Assembly: GCA_002436405.1 (NCBI GenBank)
Contig: DJLZ01000001.1
Location: 248,713 to 312,712, forward strand
Direction: 5' to 3'
From: Proteobacteria bacterium UBA6503
GTDB lineage: Bacteria; Pseudomonadota; Alphaproteobacteria; UBA1280; UBA6503
Length of the DNA stretch: 64,000 bases
Shown here: positions 49,915 to 59,467 of the stretch, piece by piece
Position numbering within the stretch: the first letter of the stretch is position 1
How the letters are laid out: each line of letters begins with the position of its first letter
The notes under the pieces: model-generated
The model's database searches: none
What the model was told of the DNA's origin: nothing
The model's input: the letters and a program-made list of their open reading frames with translations, nothing else
Made by a program: the position numbers and the translations under genes

Positions 49915-52350
49915 ATGACACCCATTAGCATTGCCTTGGCCATTGTGGCCGTATACCTGCTAACCTTCTGGGGCCGTGCCTACGGCGCCGTGGTTACAGC
50001 GGCAGGTTTCTTGTTTTATGCATGGTATGAAGCCAAACCAGCTGACCCAGCCTTTTTTGAAATGTGCCTTTGGGTCGCTGTAGCGGTTGCCATTGTGTTT
50101 GGCGTAAAGCCAATCCGCCGTGTGCTGGTTTCTCGCCATCTGATGAAAGTTGCCCGTAAAGCAATGCCAAAAATGGGTGACACTGAGCGTATTGCCCTTG
50201 AAGCTGGTACCGTGTGGTTTGATGGTGACCTTTTCTCAGGTAAGCCAAACTTTAAAAAACTTCTGGATACCAAGTTCACTAAACTTACTAAAGAAGAAAA
50301 AGAGTTTATTGAAGGCCCAACCGAAGAACTTTGCGCCATGCTTGACGACTGGCAAATTGCCCAAGAGCGTGACCTACCAAAACCAGTTTGGGACTTTATT
50401 AAGAAACACAAATTCCTCGGTATGGTTATCCCGAAAGAGCATGGCGGCCTTGGCTTTGGTGCCCTTGCCCACTCAGAGGTGATTAGCCGAATTTCAAGCC
50501 GTAGCATTACGGCTGGTGTTACCGTTATGGTGCCAAACTCATTAGGGCCGGGTGAGCTTTTGTCTCACTACGGTACTGACGAGCAGAAAAAACAGTACCT
50601 ACCAAACCTTGCTATTGGTAAGGAAATCCCATGTTTTGCCCTAACCGAACCTCACGCAGGTTCTGACGCTGCTGGCATGCGCAGTGTTGGTATTGTAGAA
50701 GAAGGCACTTACAAAGGTAAAAAGACACTAGGTATCCGTATCAGCTTTAACAAGCGCTACATTACCCTTGCCCCTATTGCCACTGTGATGGGCTTGGCCT
50801 TTAAAATGTATGACCCTCAAAAACTTTTGGGCGGTGAAGAAGAATACGGCATTACATGTGCCCTTATCCCGACCGACCACAAAGGGGTTAAAATTGGTAA
50901 CCGCCACGACCCTATGGGCGTGCCATTTATGAACGGCCCTATTCAGGGTGAAGATGTGTTCATCCCGATTGATTGGATTATTGGTGGTAAAGAATACGCT
51001 GGCCAAGGCTGGAAAATGCTTATGGAACAGCTTTCAGCTGGCCGTGGTATTTCACTGCCATCACTTTCAGTAAGTGGTACGCAACTTGCCGCCCGCACCA
51101 TTGGTGCTTACGGCACCGTGCGTGAGCAGTTTGGTATTGCTATTGGTAAAATGGAAGGCGTACGCGAGCCTGCAGCCCGTATTGCCGCCCACGCCTACTT
51201 TATGGATGCGACACGCCACCTAGCGTGTGCTGCTGTTGATGCTGGTGAAAAACCATCTGTGATTTCAGCCATCTCAAAAGCCTACATGACTGAAGGCATG
51301 CGTGCCTGCGTAAACGACGCAATGGACATCCAAGGTGGTGCTGCCATTTGTCGTGGCCCGAAAAACATCTTTGCCCGTGGGTACGATGCTATCCCTGTGG
51401 GGATTACTGTTGAGGGTTCAAACACCCTAACACGTTCGATGATTATTTTCGGCCAAGGGGCAATCCGTTGCCACAAGCACATGCAAAACCTTGTTGAAAG
51501 CCTTGCCGATAATGACGTGAAGAAGTTTGACCTTGCCCTATTTGGCTGGATGAACGACATGGCGAAACATAAGGTACGTTCGTTCTTCTACGGCGTGACT
51601 GGTGGTGCATTTATTACCCCACCTCAAGGCCTACCGAAAAAAGGCAAGAAGTATACAAACGACTATAAACGCCTAACGCATTTCTCTACCAACTTTGCGT
51701 TCTTGGCTGACGTTGCCTTGCTAAGCCTAGGTGGTGGCCTAAAAGCCAAACAACACCTAAGCGGCCGCTACGCTGATGCCCTAAGCTGGATGCTGATTTG
51801 CTCGGCCACACTAAAACGCCATCATGACAATGGCTACCCGAAAGAGCATGAGCCTCTCGTGCGTTGGACGCTAGAACACGGCTACAAGGAAATTGAAGAT
51901 GCCTTTGACGGCATTACCCGCAACTTCCCGAACCGTGCTATTGGCGCTGCAAGCACCATGATTATGTGCCGCCTATGGAACAAATCAGAAGGCCCAAGCG
52001 ATAAACTTACAGCCAAAGTGGCTAGTGCCCTGTTTAACGAAGACGACAAGGTCCGTGAAGCAATTACACAGACTGTTTTCGTCCCTTCAGCAAACGACCC
52101 TAGCCTAGGTATGCTTGAAGCTGCCTATAAGGCGATTATCGATGCTGCTGACGTTCGTAAGAAGATCGAACGTGCACGCCGTAAAGGCACGATTGAGAAA
52201 TCAGCCGTGTTGGTTATGGCAAAGCAAGCGCTTGATGCCAAAGTTATTACAAAAGCTGAGTACAACAAGATTGAAAAAGCTGAAACCCTGCGCGACCAAG
52301 CCGTGCAGGTTGATAACTTTGAACCTAAAGCCTACAAAGGTATGCGCTAA
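49915..52350 (+). CDS. fadE: Membrane-associated acyl-CoA dehydrogenase (FadE type)
   Basis: 811 residues; the usual soluble ACADs are about 380, and E. coli FadE is 814, so the size fits FadE. Two hydrophobic segments start the protein (about 5-50). The ACAD core has FALTEPHAGSDAAGM (FAD/substrate), GRGISLPSLS, and MDIQGGAAICRGPKN near the catalytic base region. The C-terminal domain (about 580-810) is the FadE-specific addition. It opens beta-oxidation by introducing the double bond. AAAGGAG lies 8 bases before the ATG; it ends the operon, followed by a strong terminator. Confidence 0.94.
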   Translation: MTPISIALAIVAVYLLTFWGRAYGAVVTAAGFLFYAWYEAKPADPAFFEMCLWVAVAVAIVFGVKPIRRVLVSRHLMKVARKAMPKMGDTERIALEAGTVWFDGDLFSGKPNFKKLLDTKFTKLTKEEKEFIEGPTEELCAMLDDWQIAQERDLPKPVWDFIKKHKFLGMVIPKEHGGLGFGALAHSEVISRISSRSITAGVTVMVPNSLGPGELLSHYGTDEQKKQYLPNLAIGKEIPCFALTEPHAGSDAAGMRSVGIVEEGTYKGKKTLGIRISFNKRYITLAPIATVMGLAFKMYDPQKLLGGEEEYGITCALIPTDHKGVKIGNRHDPMGVPFMNGPIQGEDVFIPIDWIIGGKEYAGQGWKMLMEQLSAGRGISLPSLSVSGTQLAARTIGAYGTVREQFGIAIGKMEGVREPAARIAAHAYFMDATRHLACAAVDAGEKPSVISAISKAYMTEGMRACVNDAMDIQGGAAICRGPKNIFARGYDAIPVGITVEGSNTLTRSMIIFGQGAIRCHKHMQNLVESLADNDVKKFDLALFGWMNDMAKHKVRSFFYGVTGGAFITPPQGLPKKGKKYTNDYKRLTHFSTNFAFLADVALLSLGGGLKAKQHLSGRYADALSWMLICSATLKRHHDNGYPKEHEPLVRWTLEHGYKEIEDAFDGITRNFPNRAIGAASTMIMCRLWNKSEGPSDKLTAKVASALFNEDDKVREAITQTVFVPSANDPSLGMLEAAYKAIIDAADVRKKIERARRKGTIEKSAVLVMAKQALDAKVITKAEYNKIEKAETLRDQAVQVDNFEPKAYKGMR

Positions 52351-52371
52351 GTTATAGCCATGCCTATGTAT

Positions 52372-52407
52372 TAAAAAACCGCCCGTAGCAATACGGGCGG
52401 TTTTTGT
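52372..52407 (+). terminator. Rho-independent terminator of the fatty-acid operon
   Basis: Stem AACCGCCCGTA/TACGGGCGGTT with loop GCAA, A-run before and five T after. Confidence 0.95.
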
Positions 52408-52413
52408 TTGGCT

Positions 52414-52449
52414 AGAAGTATAACCAGAAGTATGGCCAGAAGCTGAGGA
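52414..52449. repeat. 12-base tandem repeat
   Basis: AGAAGTATAACC (52414-52425), AGAAGTATGGCC (52426-52437) and a third degenerate copy AGAAGCTGAGGA (52438-52449). It lies between a terminator and the sulP stop codon, outside the coding sequence. Confidence 0.6.
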
Positions 52450-54072
52450 TTACTCTTCAGCCTCTTCGTATTTACCACTCTTCGTCGCAGCTTCAAGCGC
52501 CTTCAAACGTGATGGGAACCATTGGCAACCCTTCTCGTAATGAGCATCATCAAGCACAGCCTTTAGGCCTTTTTTCACAGCGTCATTTGCGCCAGCAAGG
52601 TAAAGGTCTTGTTTTGACGTTACAGCGTCACGAATAATATCTTCAATCGCTTTTGCGGCTGATAGATCAAGGAATGGCACTGTACTAAAGTCGATAATAA
52701 TCAGGCCATTTTTACTCATGTTGCTACGCATGCGGTGTGAAAGTTCAGCCGCTGCACCAAAGCTAAGTGGGCCACTAAAGGCGTACAATGTTGTACGGCT
52801 GCGGATTTTAGCAAACAGCTTACGCTCTTTGTCGCTGCTTAGGCTTTCTGGGGTTTGGGCAAGGCTTTCAAGCTGAAGGTCAGCCATTTGCTTTACAAAC
52901 GCTAGTGAAGCCAAAACCACACCCACAGCAACCGCTGTAATAAGGTCAACAAAGATGGTCATCACCAAAACCAGCGCCATCAAGGCAAGGTCAAAGCGTG
53001 GGCCACGGTGCGCCATTTTTAGGTAGTTCCAGTCAATAATGTCGTAACCTACCTTAATCAAGATAGCCGCCAACACTGTATGCGGGATTTTTGCCGCCAA
53101 TGGGCTTAGCGCCAACACAACACCTAATAGCAAGAGTGCATGCACCATACCTGATAGGCGTGATACACCACCTGAACGGATGTTAATCACCGTACGCATG
53201 GTTGCACCCGCACCTGGAATCGCACCAAACAAACCAGCTACAGCGTTACCCAAACCTTGACCAAACAACTCTTTGTTTGATTTATGCTTGGTGCTGGTCA
53301 TGTTGTCAGCCACAAGTGAGGTCAGCAGGCTATCAATACTACCCAGTACTGCTAGCAAGAAGGCCGCCTCTACAATAATAAAGGCATTGCCCATATCAAT
53401 GGTTGGCATTACAAAATCAGGGAAGCCTGTTGGGATATCACCCAAAATTGGTGCACCTGTAAAGAACAAGCTCAGCACAGTACCTACAATCAGCGCCACC
53501 AACGGTGTTGGGATGAAGCGTGAAAGGCTCTTCGGGTAGAAGAACAAAATACCTAGCGTAATGGCACCAAGGGCTGTCGCCACAAGGTTAGGGTCCATCA
53601 CAGCACTCGGGATTGAGGTTAGCGCCGGAATTGTCCCCGCTTCGGCAGGCTCATGGCCAAACAAGCGTGACACTTGCAGCGCAATAATAATGCCGCCAAT
53701 ACCGCTCATGAAGCCTGAAATTACTGGGTATGGCACTAGGCGAATGTAGTTACCTAGCTTAAACACACCAAAAGCAATCATCATCAGACCACCAAGGAAG
53801 ACCGATGTAAACACAAGCTCAGGGTTACCGTTAAGGCTTGCGTACAAGCCCGCAAAGACCACAACCATTGGGCCGGTAGGGCCTGTAATTTGGGTATTGG
53901 TACCACCAAAAGCAGCGGCCAAAAAGCCCACAATAATCGCACCCCATAGGCCAGCAATTGGGCCAGCACCTGAGGCTTCACCAAAGGCAAGTGCCAATGG
54001 CAGGGCAATTACACCGGCAATAATACCGCCGTAAAGGTCACCCTTTAGGTTTTTCATGTCATATTTAAGCAT
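52450..54072 (-). CDS. SulP family anion transporter with STAS domain
   Basis: 540 residues: about 11-14 hydrophobic segments (1-400) with the SulP signatures GLYGGIIAGVIALPLALAFG (start) and NTQITGPTGPMVVV, then a cytoplasmic STAS domain (about 430-530) with IIDFSTVPFLDLSAAKAIED. It is encoded 53 bases after a carbonic anhydrase gene in the same direction. SulP members paired with carbonic anhydrase commonly carry bicarbonate, so HCO3- uptake is likely; sulfate cannot be excluded. Confidence 0.9.
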   Translation of the reverse strand: MLKYDMKNLKGDLYGGIIAGVIALPLALAFGEASGAGPIAGLWGAIIVGFLAAAFGGTNTQITGPTGPMVVVFAGLYASLNGNPELVFTSVFLGGLMMIAFGVFKLGNYIRLVPYPVISGFMSGIGGIIIALQVSRLFGHEPAEAGTIPALTSIPSAVMDPNLVATALGAITLGILFFYPKSLSRFIPTPLVALIVGTVLSLFFTGAPILGDIPTGFPDFVMPTIDMGNAFIIVEAAFLLAVLGSIDSLLTSLVADNMTSTKHKSNKELFGQGLGNAVAGLFGAIPGAGATMRTVINIRSGGVSRLSGMVHALLLLGVVLALSPLAAKIPHTVLAAILIKVGYDIIDWNYLKMAHRGPRFDLALMALVLVMTIFVDLITAVAVGVVLASLAFVKQMADLQLESLAQTPESLSSDKERKLFAKIRSRTTLYAFSGPLSFGAAAELSHRMRSNMSKNGLIIIDFSTVPFLDLSAAKAIEDIIRDAVTSKQDLYLAGANDAVKKGLKAVLDDAHYEKGCQWFPSRLKALEAATKSGKYEEAEE

Positions 54073-54125
54073 TACAAAATGCTCCTTTTTATAAAAAGGT
54101 TAAAATTCGGATATGTTCAGATTGG

Positions 54126-54794
54126 TTACGCTTCTTTAGGCGCGCGGTCAGCATGCAGTGATGCTTGCTCGGCTTCCATCAATAGCTCTTCAAACGTATC
54201 GGTTTTTTCGTTGTAGGCTTTAAATGTGCCTTTACCAATATCGTAAACCCAACCGTGCAGCTTCACTTTGCCTGATTGCAGGCGTGCCGCAACATACGGG
54301 TGTGTGCGTAGGTGCTGCAACTGTAGCAAAACGTTACGCTCGATAAGGTTTTCCAAAACTTTATCTTCATCGTCTGAGTTAAAGTTTTCTTGCACGTTCA
54401 GAACAGCCGCTTCGCAGTGGCCTAGCCATTCGCACACGTGTGGCAGCTTCGTTAGTGCATCACGGTTTAGGGCACCTTTCATGGCGCCGCAGTCAGTATG
54501 GCCACATACAACAATGTGCTTAACACCAAGTACGCCCACGGCGTATTCGGTCGAAGCTGTTGTACCGCCCGTTGCAAGGGCGTGTGGTGGCACAATGTTA
54601 CCCGCATTACGGATAATAAACAGGTCACCCGGGTCACTTTGTGTAATAAGGCTTGGGTCTACTCGTGAGTCAGAGCAGGTAATAAACAAAACATCTGGGC
54701 TCTGTCCTGTTGCAAGCTTGTTAAAAAGCTCTTGTTGTTCTTGGTATGCGCCCTCTTTAAATCGTCTGGCACCATCAATAATCTTATCGACCAT
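54126..54794 (-). CDS. Beta-class carbonic anhydrase
   Basis: 222 residues. Zinc ligands and neighbours: FITCSDSRVDPSL (Cys with the Asp-Arg dyad, about 39-45), CGHTDCGAMKG (His and Cys, about 97-101). RNAGNIVPP is the third conserved motif. Full length, no missing ligand. It interconverts CO2 and bicarbonate in the cytoplasm, and heads the unit with the SulP transporter. Confidence 0.95.
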   Translation of the reverse strand: MVDKIIDGARRFKEGAYQEQQELFNKLATGQSPDVLFITCSDSRVDPSLITQSDPGDLFIIRNAGNIVPPHALATGGTTASTEYAVGVLGVKHIVVCGHTDCGAMKGALNRDALTKLPHVCEWLGHCEAAVLNVQENFNSDDEDKVLENLIERNVLLQLQHLRTHPYVAARLQSGKVKLHGWVYDIGKGTFKAYNEKTDTFEELLMEAEQASLHADRAPKEA

Positions 54795-54993
54795 GTCTCG
54801 TATTTATCCTCGTGTTTTATTATGTTTTTAAACAGTATGATTTTGATACTGTATTGAAAGGTTATACGAATCCGCCTCAAATGAAAACAAAAACCGAACG
54901 TTGGGGGGGGTGCTGCAAAGCAGTGTTCAGTATTTGCTTACAGGGTTGAGACGGATCCACTGTTGCATAATACTAGTGTGACGCCTGCCCAAA

Positions 54994-55027
54994 ACAAAAC
55001 CCCGCACATAATCGTACGGGGTTTTAT
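54994..55027 (-). terminator. Rho-independent terminator after the MaoC gene
   Basis: Stem AAAACCCCG/CGGGGTTTT with a 12-base loop, followed leftward by a T-run. Confidence 0.88.
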
Positions 55028-55045
55028 AAAAAGCTTATTTTTACT

Positions 55046-55504
55046 TTAAACGGTAGCTTTACGGGGCATGAGCATCAGCCATTCTTGGCTTAGTAGTGGT
55101 TGGCCATCCGCAAGTGTCGTTACATGGACACGCACATACCCACGCTCTGAACGTTTTGAGGCGCGTAGGTCTACCACTTCCATTTTTGCCTGCAATGTCG
55201 CACCTGGCAAAAGCGGCTTCATAAAGCGTACTTTATCAACTTCCATCCCGATAAGGGGTGTATTGCCAAATGGCTTAGCTTCAGCCATTAGGCGAATTGT
55301 GCTTGAAAGCGTATGCCACCCGCTGCCCACAAGTTGGCCAAAAAAGGTGTCTTTGGCTTGTTCTTCATCGGTGTGCATTGGCTGCGGGTCAAAGGTTGAG
55401 GCAAACTCAATAATCTGGTTTTTATCAAGCTTTAGTGTGCCCGATTCATAAACCTGACCAATTTCTAAATCATCCCAGTAAATGTCTTTTGCTGCGTTTG
55501 CCAT
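55046..55504 (-). CDS. MaoC-like hydratase
   Basis: 152 residues from the ATG at 55504; the open frame extends to 55630 but that part overlaps the divergent gene's promoter and has no family resemblance. The hot-dog fold hydratase motif is present: IIEFASTFDPQPMHTDEEQA (catalytic Asp and His) and FGQLVGSGWHTLS. It should hydrate enoyl-CoA (R-specific) or similar thioesters. AAGG lies before the start. Confidence 0.9.
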   Translation of the reverse strand: MANAAKDIYWDDLEIGQVYESGTLKLDKNQIIEFASTFDPQPMHTDEEQAKDTFFGQLVGSGWHTLSSTIRLMAEAKPFGNTPLIGMEVDKVRFMKPLLPGATLQAKMEVVDLRASKRSERGYVRVHVTTLADGQPLLSQEWLMLMPRKATV

Positions 55505-55594
55505 GGGTATACCTTTTTCATGTGTATTTGTTTGAGGGTCAAAATAGTATAAACTGCGTATAAAGAATAGCCCAAACAAAGGATAACCCGCAAT

Positions 55595-56170
55595 ATGGCG
55601 CAAGCCCTTCTTCAAAAAACCAAGCAGCACCTTGCCCCTGCCCCGTCAATTTTCCTGAAAATTTTGGCCGTTATTTGGTTTACACCTATTTATGCAGGTG
55701 CAATGATTTGCCTTGGCCGGCTTATCCTTTTCCTTGACCGTAAAGCAGGCTTATGGATTTTGGGCGAGTCTTTCCAAAACACTGTTTTATACACCAGTGC
55801 CGTATACTACCTCCTTTTGCTGACCTACCTTGCCTTTACTAAACGTGTTTGGGTGCCTAACAATTTTTTACGTTACAGCGTTCGCTATCTATTTGCGCTT
55901 CCTAAATGGCTTAAAAGACTGCCTGCATATGGCTTGTCATTCTTCCCGGGCTTCGTTTATGTGTTTATTGTTATGATGGATATTATCAGCACCCTACGCA
56001 CGTACGTTGGGCCAACCATTACCGATGAAAATGTTGGACTTCAGACAGCTATCGTAACGCTTATTTCAATAAGCCTAAGCTGGGCCTTTAGTGCTTACAT
56101 TACTCACCGTCTATTAAACCGTGTGCATTTTTTAAAAGTACACGCCCTGCACGACCTGAAGAAACAATAG
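55595..56170 (+). CDS. Membrane protein, unknown
   Basis: 191 residues, four hydrophobic segments (about 18-45, 66-84, 112-135, 148-170) with a basic loop (RYLFALPKWLKRLP) between the second and third. No recognised family. Divergent from the MaoC gene, 10 bases before the lipoprotein gene, so probably co-transcribed with it. Confidence 0.65.
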   Translation: MAQALLQKTKQHLAPAPSIFLKILAVIWFTPIYAGAMICLGRLILFLDRKAGLWILGESFQNTVLYTSAVYYLLLLTYLAFTKRVWVPNNFLRYSVRYLFALPKWLKRLPAYGLSFFPGFVYVFIVMMDIISTLRTYVGPTITDENVGLQTAIVTLISISLSWAFSAYITHRLLNRVHFLKVHALHDLKKQ

Positions 56171-56180
56171 AGGTTTAACC

Positions 56181-56795
56181 ATGCGCTTTTTCAAACTTGC
56201 TGCTTTTATTCTGCTTCCCCTCATGCTGACGGCATGCGGCATCAAGGTCGTTTCACGGGTGACCAATTTTTATGACGCCCCTAAAATGACAGCGGGCGGC
56301 ACTTATTACATTGCCCCAACGGCTGATAAAGACACCAGCCTAGAACACCAAAGCCATATGGCGGCTATTAAGCGCAAACTAAATGCGGCTGGCTTTACTG
56401 AAAGTACACAAGAAAAGGCCGACTATGCCGTTGCCATTTCATACGGTATTGACGGCGGCAAAACCACAACCTCGATTGCGCCTATTTACGGTCAAATTGG
56501 GGGTGGGTATTCAGCAGGTTCAGTTTATGTAGCCCCAACCTACGGCATGATTGGTACCGACTACGAAACCACAACCATCTTCACCCGCTTTGTGCAGATG
56601 GATATTTTTGACCAAGCCGCCAGTACTGCTAATAAACCCGTCAAAGTATTTGAAGGCAAAGCCATTAGCCAAGGCACCGCCCCCAGCTTTAACCAAGTTT
56701 CACAATGTCTGATTGATGCCTTGTTCTTCAATTTCCCCGGCGAAGATGGCAAAACCAAGGTCATCAAAATCAAAGGCAAAGAGTGTATGAAGTAG
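56181..56795 (+). CDS. DUF4136-like lipoprotein
   Basis: 204 residues with lipobox LTAC (Cys 19). The mature part has KVVSRVTNFYDAPKMTAGGTYYI, then SHMAAIKRKLNAAGF and ADYAVAISYGIDGG, the DUF4136 order (short strand, helix, second strand). A Gly/Tyr-rich loop (GQIGGGYSAGSVYVAPTYG) follows. Two Cys near the end. Function unknown; surface or periplasmic. Confidence 0.75.
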   Translation: MRFFKLAAFILLPLMLTACGIKVVSRVTNFYDAPKMTAGGTYYIAPTADKDTSLEHQSHMAAIKRKLNAAGFTESTQEKADYAVAISYGIDGGKTTTSIAPIYGQIGGGYSAGSVYVAPTYGMIGTDYETTTIFTRFVQMDIFDQAASTANKPVKVFEGKAISQGTAPSFNQVSQCLIDALFFNFPGEDGKTKVIKIKGKECMK

Positions 56796-56796
56796 C

Positions 56797-57522
56797 ATGG
56801 ATGATTTTTTCTCAACATTAGTAGGGGCTGTCCTAGCTTTTTATTTTGGTTTAGGGCTCTACAAACGCCAAAAAAAGCAAGAAAATATATCATATTTGCA
56901 CCATTGCATCGCTGCCCTAAGTCAGCTCAACAACCACGCCTATGGCTTCAAAAAACAAGTGGTCATGGATAGAAAAAACGAGGCCATATCTGTCTTCCTT
57001 ATTCTCAATGGGCACATCCCGCTAACAGCACCTACTAAGCTCTCAATATCAAATAATTCTAACTACATCTTTTCAGGAACATTCAAACATGGACTCTCTA
57101 TAGAAAGACTAAGTTTCATCGCGGAACATTCACCCAATATTCTAATATTAATTGGCTCATTGATTAACTCGGTTGAAAAACTAAATCTAATGGTAGATGA
57201 GATAAACTCAGAAATACTAAGTCTTATGGATAGAAATGAGCCACTTCCGTTGGAAAGAGTGAAATTCATTCTCCAACGAGGGTTACTACTAAGTGAACAA
57301 GTTGATGAGCTCATTTCTTTCAACGAAAAGACCTTAAAAGTCCTTATTTCTTTTGGATATAAGCGATATCGTAAAAACATGTCTATTAGCAAATCTGATA
57401 TCATTGAAGAATACGAAGAGTTCCGACCTGCACCCCTTAAGGGTTGGGGTGATGATTCTGGATGGATCAGTACTAAACGACCCGTCTGGCACAAGCTTTA
57501 TAAATGGTTCATGACTCAATAA
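56797..57522 (+). CDS. Orphan membrane-anchored protein of AT-rich composition
   Basis: 241 residues: one N-terminal transmembrane segment (FFSTLVGAVLAFYFGLGLYK), then a helical protein (ILIGSLINSVEKLNLMVDEI, GLLLSEQVDELISF) and a charged end. Not recognised. Its codons are A/T-rich (many AAA, TTA, ATA, AAT), clearly unlike the lipoprotein gene 1 base upstream. It is followed by tRNA-Ala, a common integration target. Recent acquisition is plausible. Confidence 0.7.
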   Translation: MDDFFSTLVGAVLAFYFGLGLYKRQKKQENISYLHHCIAALSQLNNHAYGFKKQVVMDRKNEAISVFLILNGHIPLTAPTKLSISNNSNYIFSGTFKHGLSIERLSFIAEHSPNILILIGSLINSVEKLNLMVDEINSEILSLMDRNEPLPLERVKFILQRGLLLSEQVDELISFNEKTLKVLISFGYKRYRKNMSISKSDIIEEYEEFRPAPLKGWGDDSGWISTKRPVWHKLYKWFMTQ

Positions 57523-57618
57523 CCATAGCCTCTACAGCGCGCACTTGGTTTACGCCACGCTCGCGGTTGGGCAATATCTTCACGAGGTGGCACAATTCAC
57601 GTAGCCGACTGCCACAAA

Positions 57619-57649
57619 CAAAAAAACGCCCCTAGTCGGGGCGTTTTTG
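57619..57649 (-). terminator. Terminator of tRNA-Ala
   Basis: Stem AACGCCCC/GGGGCGTT with loop TAGTC region, A-run to the left giving a T-run for leftward transcription. Confidence 0.93.
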
Positions 57650-57655
57650 AATTTT

Positions 57656-57731
57656 TGGTGGAGCTAAGCGGGATCGAACCGCTGACCTCATCGCTGCCAG
57701 CGATGCGCTCTCCCAGCTGAGCTATAGCCCC
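57656..57731 (-). tRNA. tRNA-Ala (anticodon GGC)
   Basis: 76 bases including an encoded CCA. Acceptor GGGGCTA/TAGCTCC with discriminator A, D-arm GCTCAGCTGGGAGAGC, anticodon stem CATCG/CGATG with loop CTGGCAG (anticodon GGC), T-loop GTTCGATCC. A typical proteobacterial tRNA-Ala. Confidence 0.97.
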
Positions 57732-57880
57732 ACACCATGTAGGAAAGTAAATTCTTTTTACTCAAGCCCTGTTTAAATTGCAACTGTTTTTTACATTCCC
57801 CTTCATACGGGGCGTTTAATTAAGGGCCCCACCCCCGCTTGAAAAGGTAAAAAACTTGACTATCTAGTATCTGCTATGAC

Positions 57881-57989
57881 TATATTAAGGCCTAGTTCTT
57901 AATATCTTCCTTCTTACATTTTCTCTTTTTTCTCTTACTGAAGAGGCCGAAATTCTTCGTCCTCCCTCCAAACTTTAAGGAACTCAATT
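57881..57989 (+). promoter_or_regulatory. Promoter-like box and pyrimidine-rich leader of the M17 gene
   Basis: TTGACT (57856-57861) and TATATT (57881-57886) are possible -35 and -10 elements. Then about 60 bases of pyrimidine-rich sequence (CTTCCTTCTTAC, TTTTCTCTTTTTTCTCTTAC, CGTCCTCCCTCC) lead to the ribosome site AAGGAA (57977-57982). TTCCTT early in the leader is complementary to it. Confidence 0.5.
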
Positions 57990-59453
57990 ATGACGACCCT
58001 TTCTGGTGATATGAATGTGCTCGACGTTCGCGTGGGCAAAGTTGCAACCGCCGCTACGCTGCAAATCGTCCTCGCGACGACTGCCGGCAAGCTGCTGAGC
58101 AACGGTGCCGACTACATGGGCTCGGAAGCGAAAAACGTGACCAAGTTCATCAAGGAATCGCGCCCGTCGGTTGGCGATGTTGTGCATCTGCCGATGCCCG
58201 GCCGCGCCAAGGTGTGTGCCATCATCGTTGCGGAAACGCAGACCGAAGCCACGCTCGAAGCCCTTGGTGAGAAAATCACCAAGCTCGCCAACAGCAAGGA
58301 CTATACCGCGGTAACGCTGGTGATCGAAACCTTCGGCCTCAACGCCGATGTGGTCGCCGCCAAGCTGACCTACGGTATGCAGTTTGCAACCAACGCCCTT
58401 TCGATGAAGAGCGATGCGAAGCAGGACGTGCTGAAGAAGGTCTACCTTTATGGTGAAGAGCTGACGTCGAACAGCGCTGCGGCTACCGCAGCTATCGAAG
58501 ACGCCACGCACAACGCCATGGGCAGCATCCTGATGCGTACGCTGATTCAGCTTCCGCCGAACGTACTGGGCACCCGCCAGCTGCTTGCAGTTGCGCAGGG
58601 CCTGAAGAAGTACAACAAGGATGTGAAGGTCAGCGTCAAGGTGGTCAAGGACGGCATGAACTTCGGCGCGATGGCCGCGGTTGGTCGTGTTTCGAACCAG
58701 GATTCGCTCCTGATCGAAATCCGCTACGAAGGTGATGCCAATGCACCGCTGACGGCACTCGTCGGCAAGGGCCTGGTGTTCGATACCGGTGGTATCAACC
58801 TGAAGTCCAACGGTGGTACTGGCATGAAGGGCGACATGGGCGGCAGCGCCATGGTTCTGGGAACGATGTTCTCGGCCATTCTCCGCAAGGAGAAAGTCAA
58901 CCTCATCGGTGTGATTGGTGCTGTGTGTAACGACATCGGCCCCGATGCGTATCGCCCGGACGAGGTTCTGACGGCCCGCAACGGCACGACGATCGAAGTC
59001 ACGAACACGGATGCCGAAGGGCGTCTGGTGCTGGCCGACTGCCTCAGCTACACTGAGGAAAAGTACAGCCCTGTGCGTATGTTCAGCTTTGCGACCCTAA
59101 CGGGCGCAGCTGTGGTGGCCCATGGTCGCCGTGCGCCTGTGTTCTCGGACGATGATACGTTCGCCGCTGACCTTGTCGACTCGGCCAATGCCGCAGGCGA
59201 TATGGTGGCGCACGTCATCATGGACGACTACCTGAAGCCGAGCCTCAACAGCTCGATTGCGGATACGCGCAATACCTCGACGGGCCGTATGTGTGGTCAT
59301 ACCACGGCAGCGATCTTTTTGAACAAGTTCGTCGCCAAGACCCCGTACATGCACGTCGACATTGCTGGTGCGTCTGACATCAACGGCCCCGGTGGTGGTG
59401 CCTTTGGTGTTCCGATGATGCTTCGCTATCTGACGACCTACGCTCGTGGGTAA
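57990..59453 (+). CDS. M17 leucyl aminopeptidase of deviant codon use
   Basis: 487 residues. Metal and catalytic motifs of M17 are intact: LVGKGLVFDTGGINLKS (Lys, Asp, about 257-273), MKGDMGGSAMVL and NTDAEGRLVLADCL (Asp, Glu and Arg, about 338-351). It should release N-terminal residues from peptides as a hexamer. Codons strongly favour C and G endings (AAG, ATC, CTC, CTG, GCG) while flanking genes use more A and T; the contrast is visible over the whole length. It is a single-gene unit next to tRNA-Ala. Horizontal gain is plausible, high expression an alternative. Confidence 0.95.
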   Translation: MTTLSGDMNVLDVRVGKVATAATLQIVLATTAGKLLSNGADYMGSEAKNVTKFIKESRPSVGDVVHLPMPGRAKVCAIIVAETQTEATLEALGEKITKLANSKDYTAVTLVIETFGLNADVVAAKLTYGMQFATNALSMKSDAKQDVLKKVYLYGEELTSNSAAATAAIEDATHNAMGSILMRTLIQLPPNVLGTRQLLAVAQGLKKYNKDVKVSVKVVKDGMNFGAMAAVGRVSNQDSLLIEIRYEGDANAPLTALVGKGLVFDTGGINLKSNGGTGMKGDMGGSAMVLGTMFSAILRKEKVNLIGVIGAVCNDIGPDAYRPDEVLTARNGTTIEVTNTDAEGRLVLADCLSYTEEKYSPVRMFSFATLTGAAVVAHGRRAPVFSDDDTFAADLVDSANAAGDMVAHVIMDDYLKPSLNSSIADTRNTSTGRMCGHTTAAIFLNKFVAKTPYMHVDIAGASDINGPGGGAFGVPMMLRYLTTYARG

Positions 59454-59467
59454 CCACTTGTAACGAT

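Noticed and set aside
54797..55045. Run of eight G near 54908 as a phase-variable tract
   Set aside because: It is in a non-coding gap without a clear promoter around it, so there is no evidence that its length matters.
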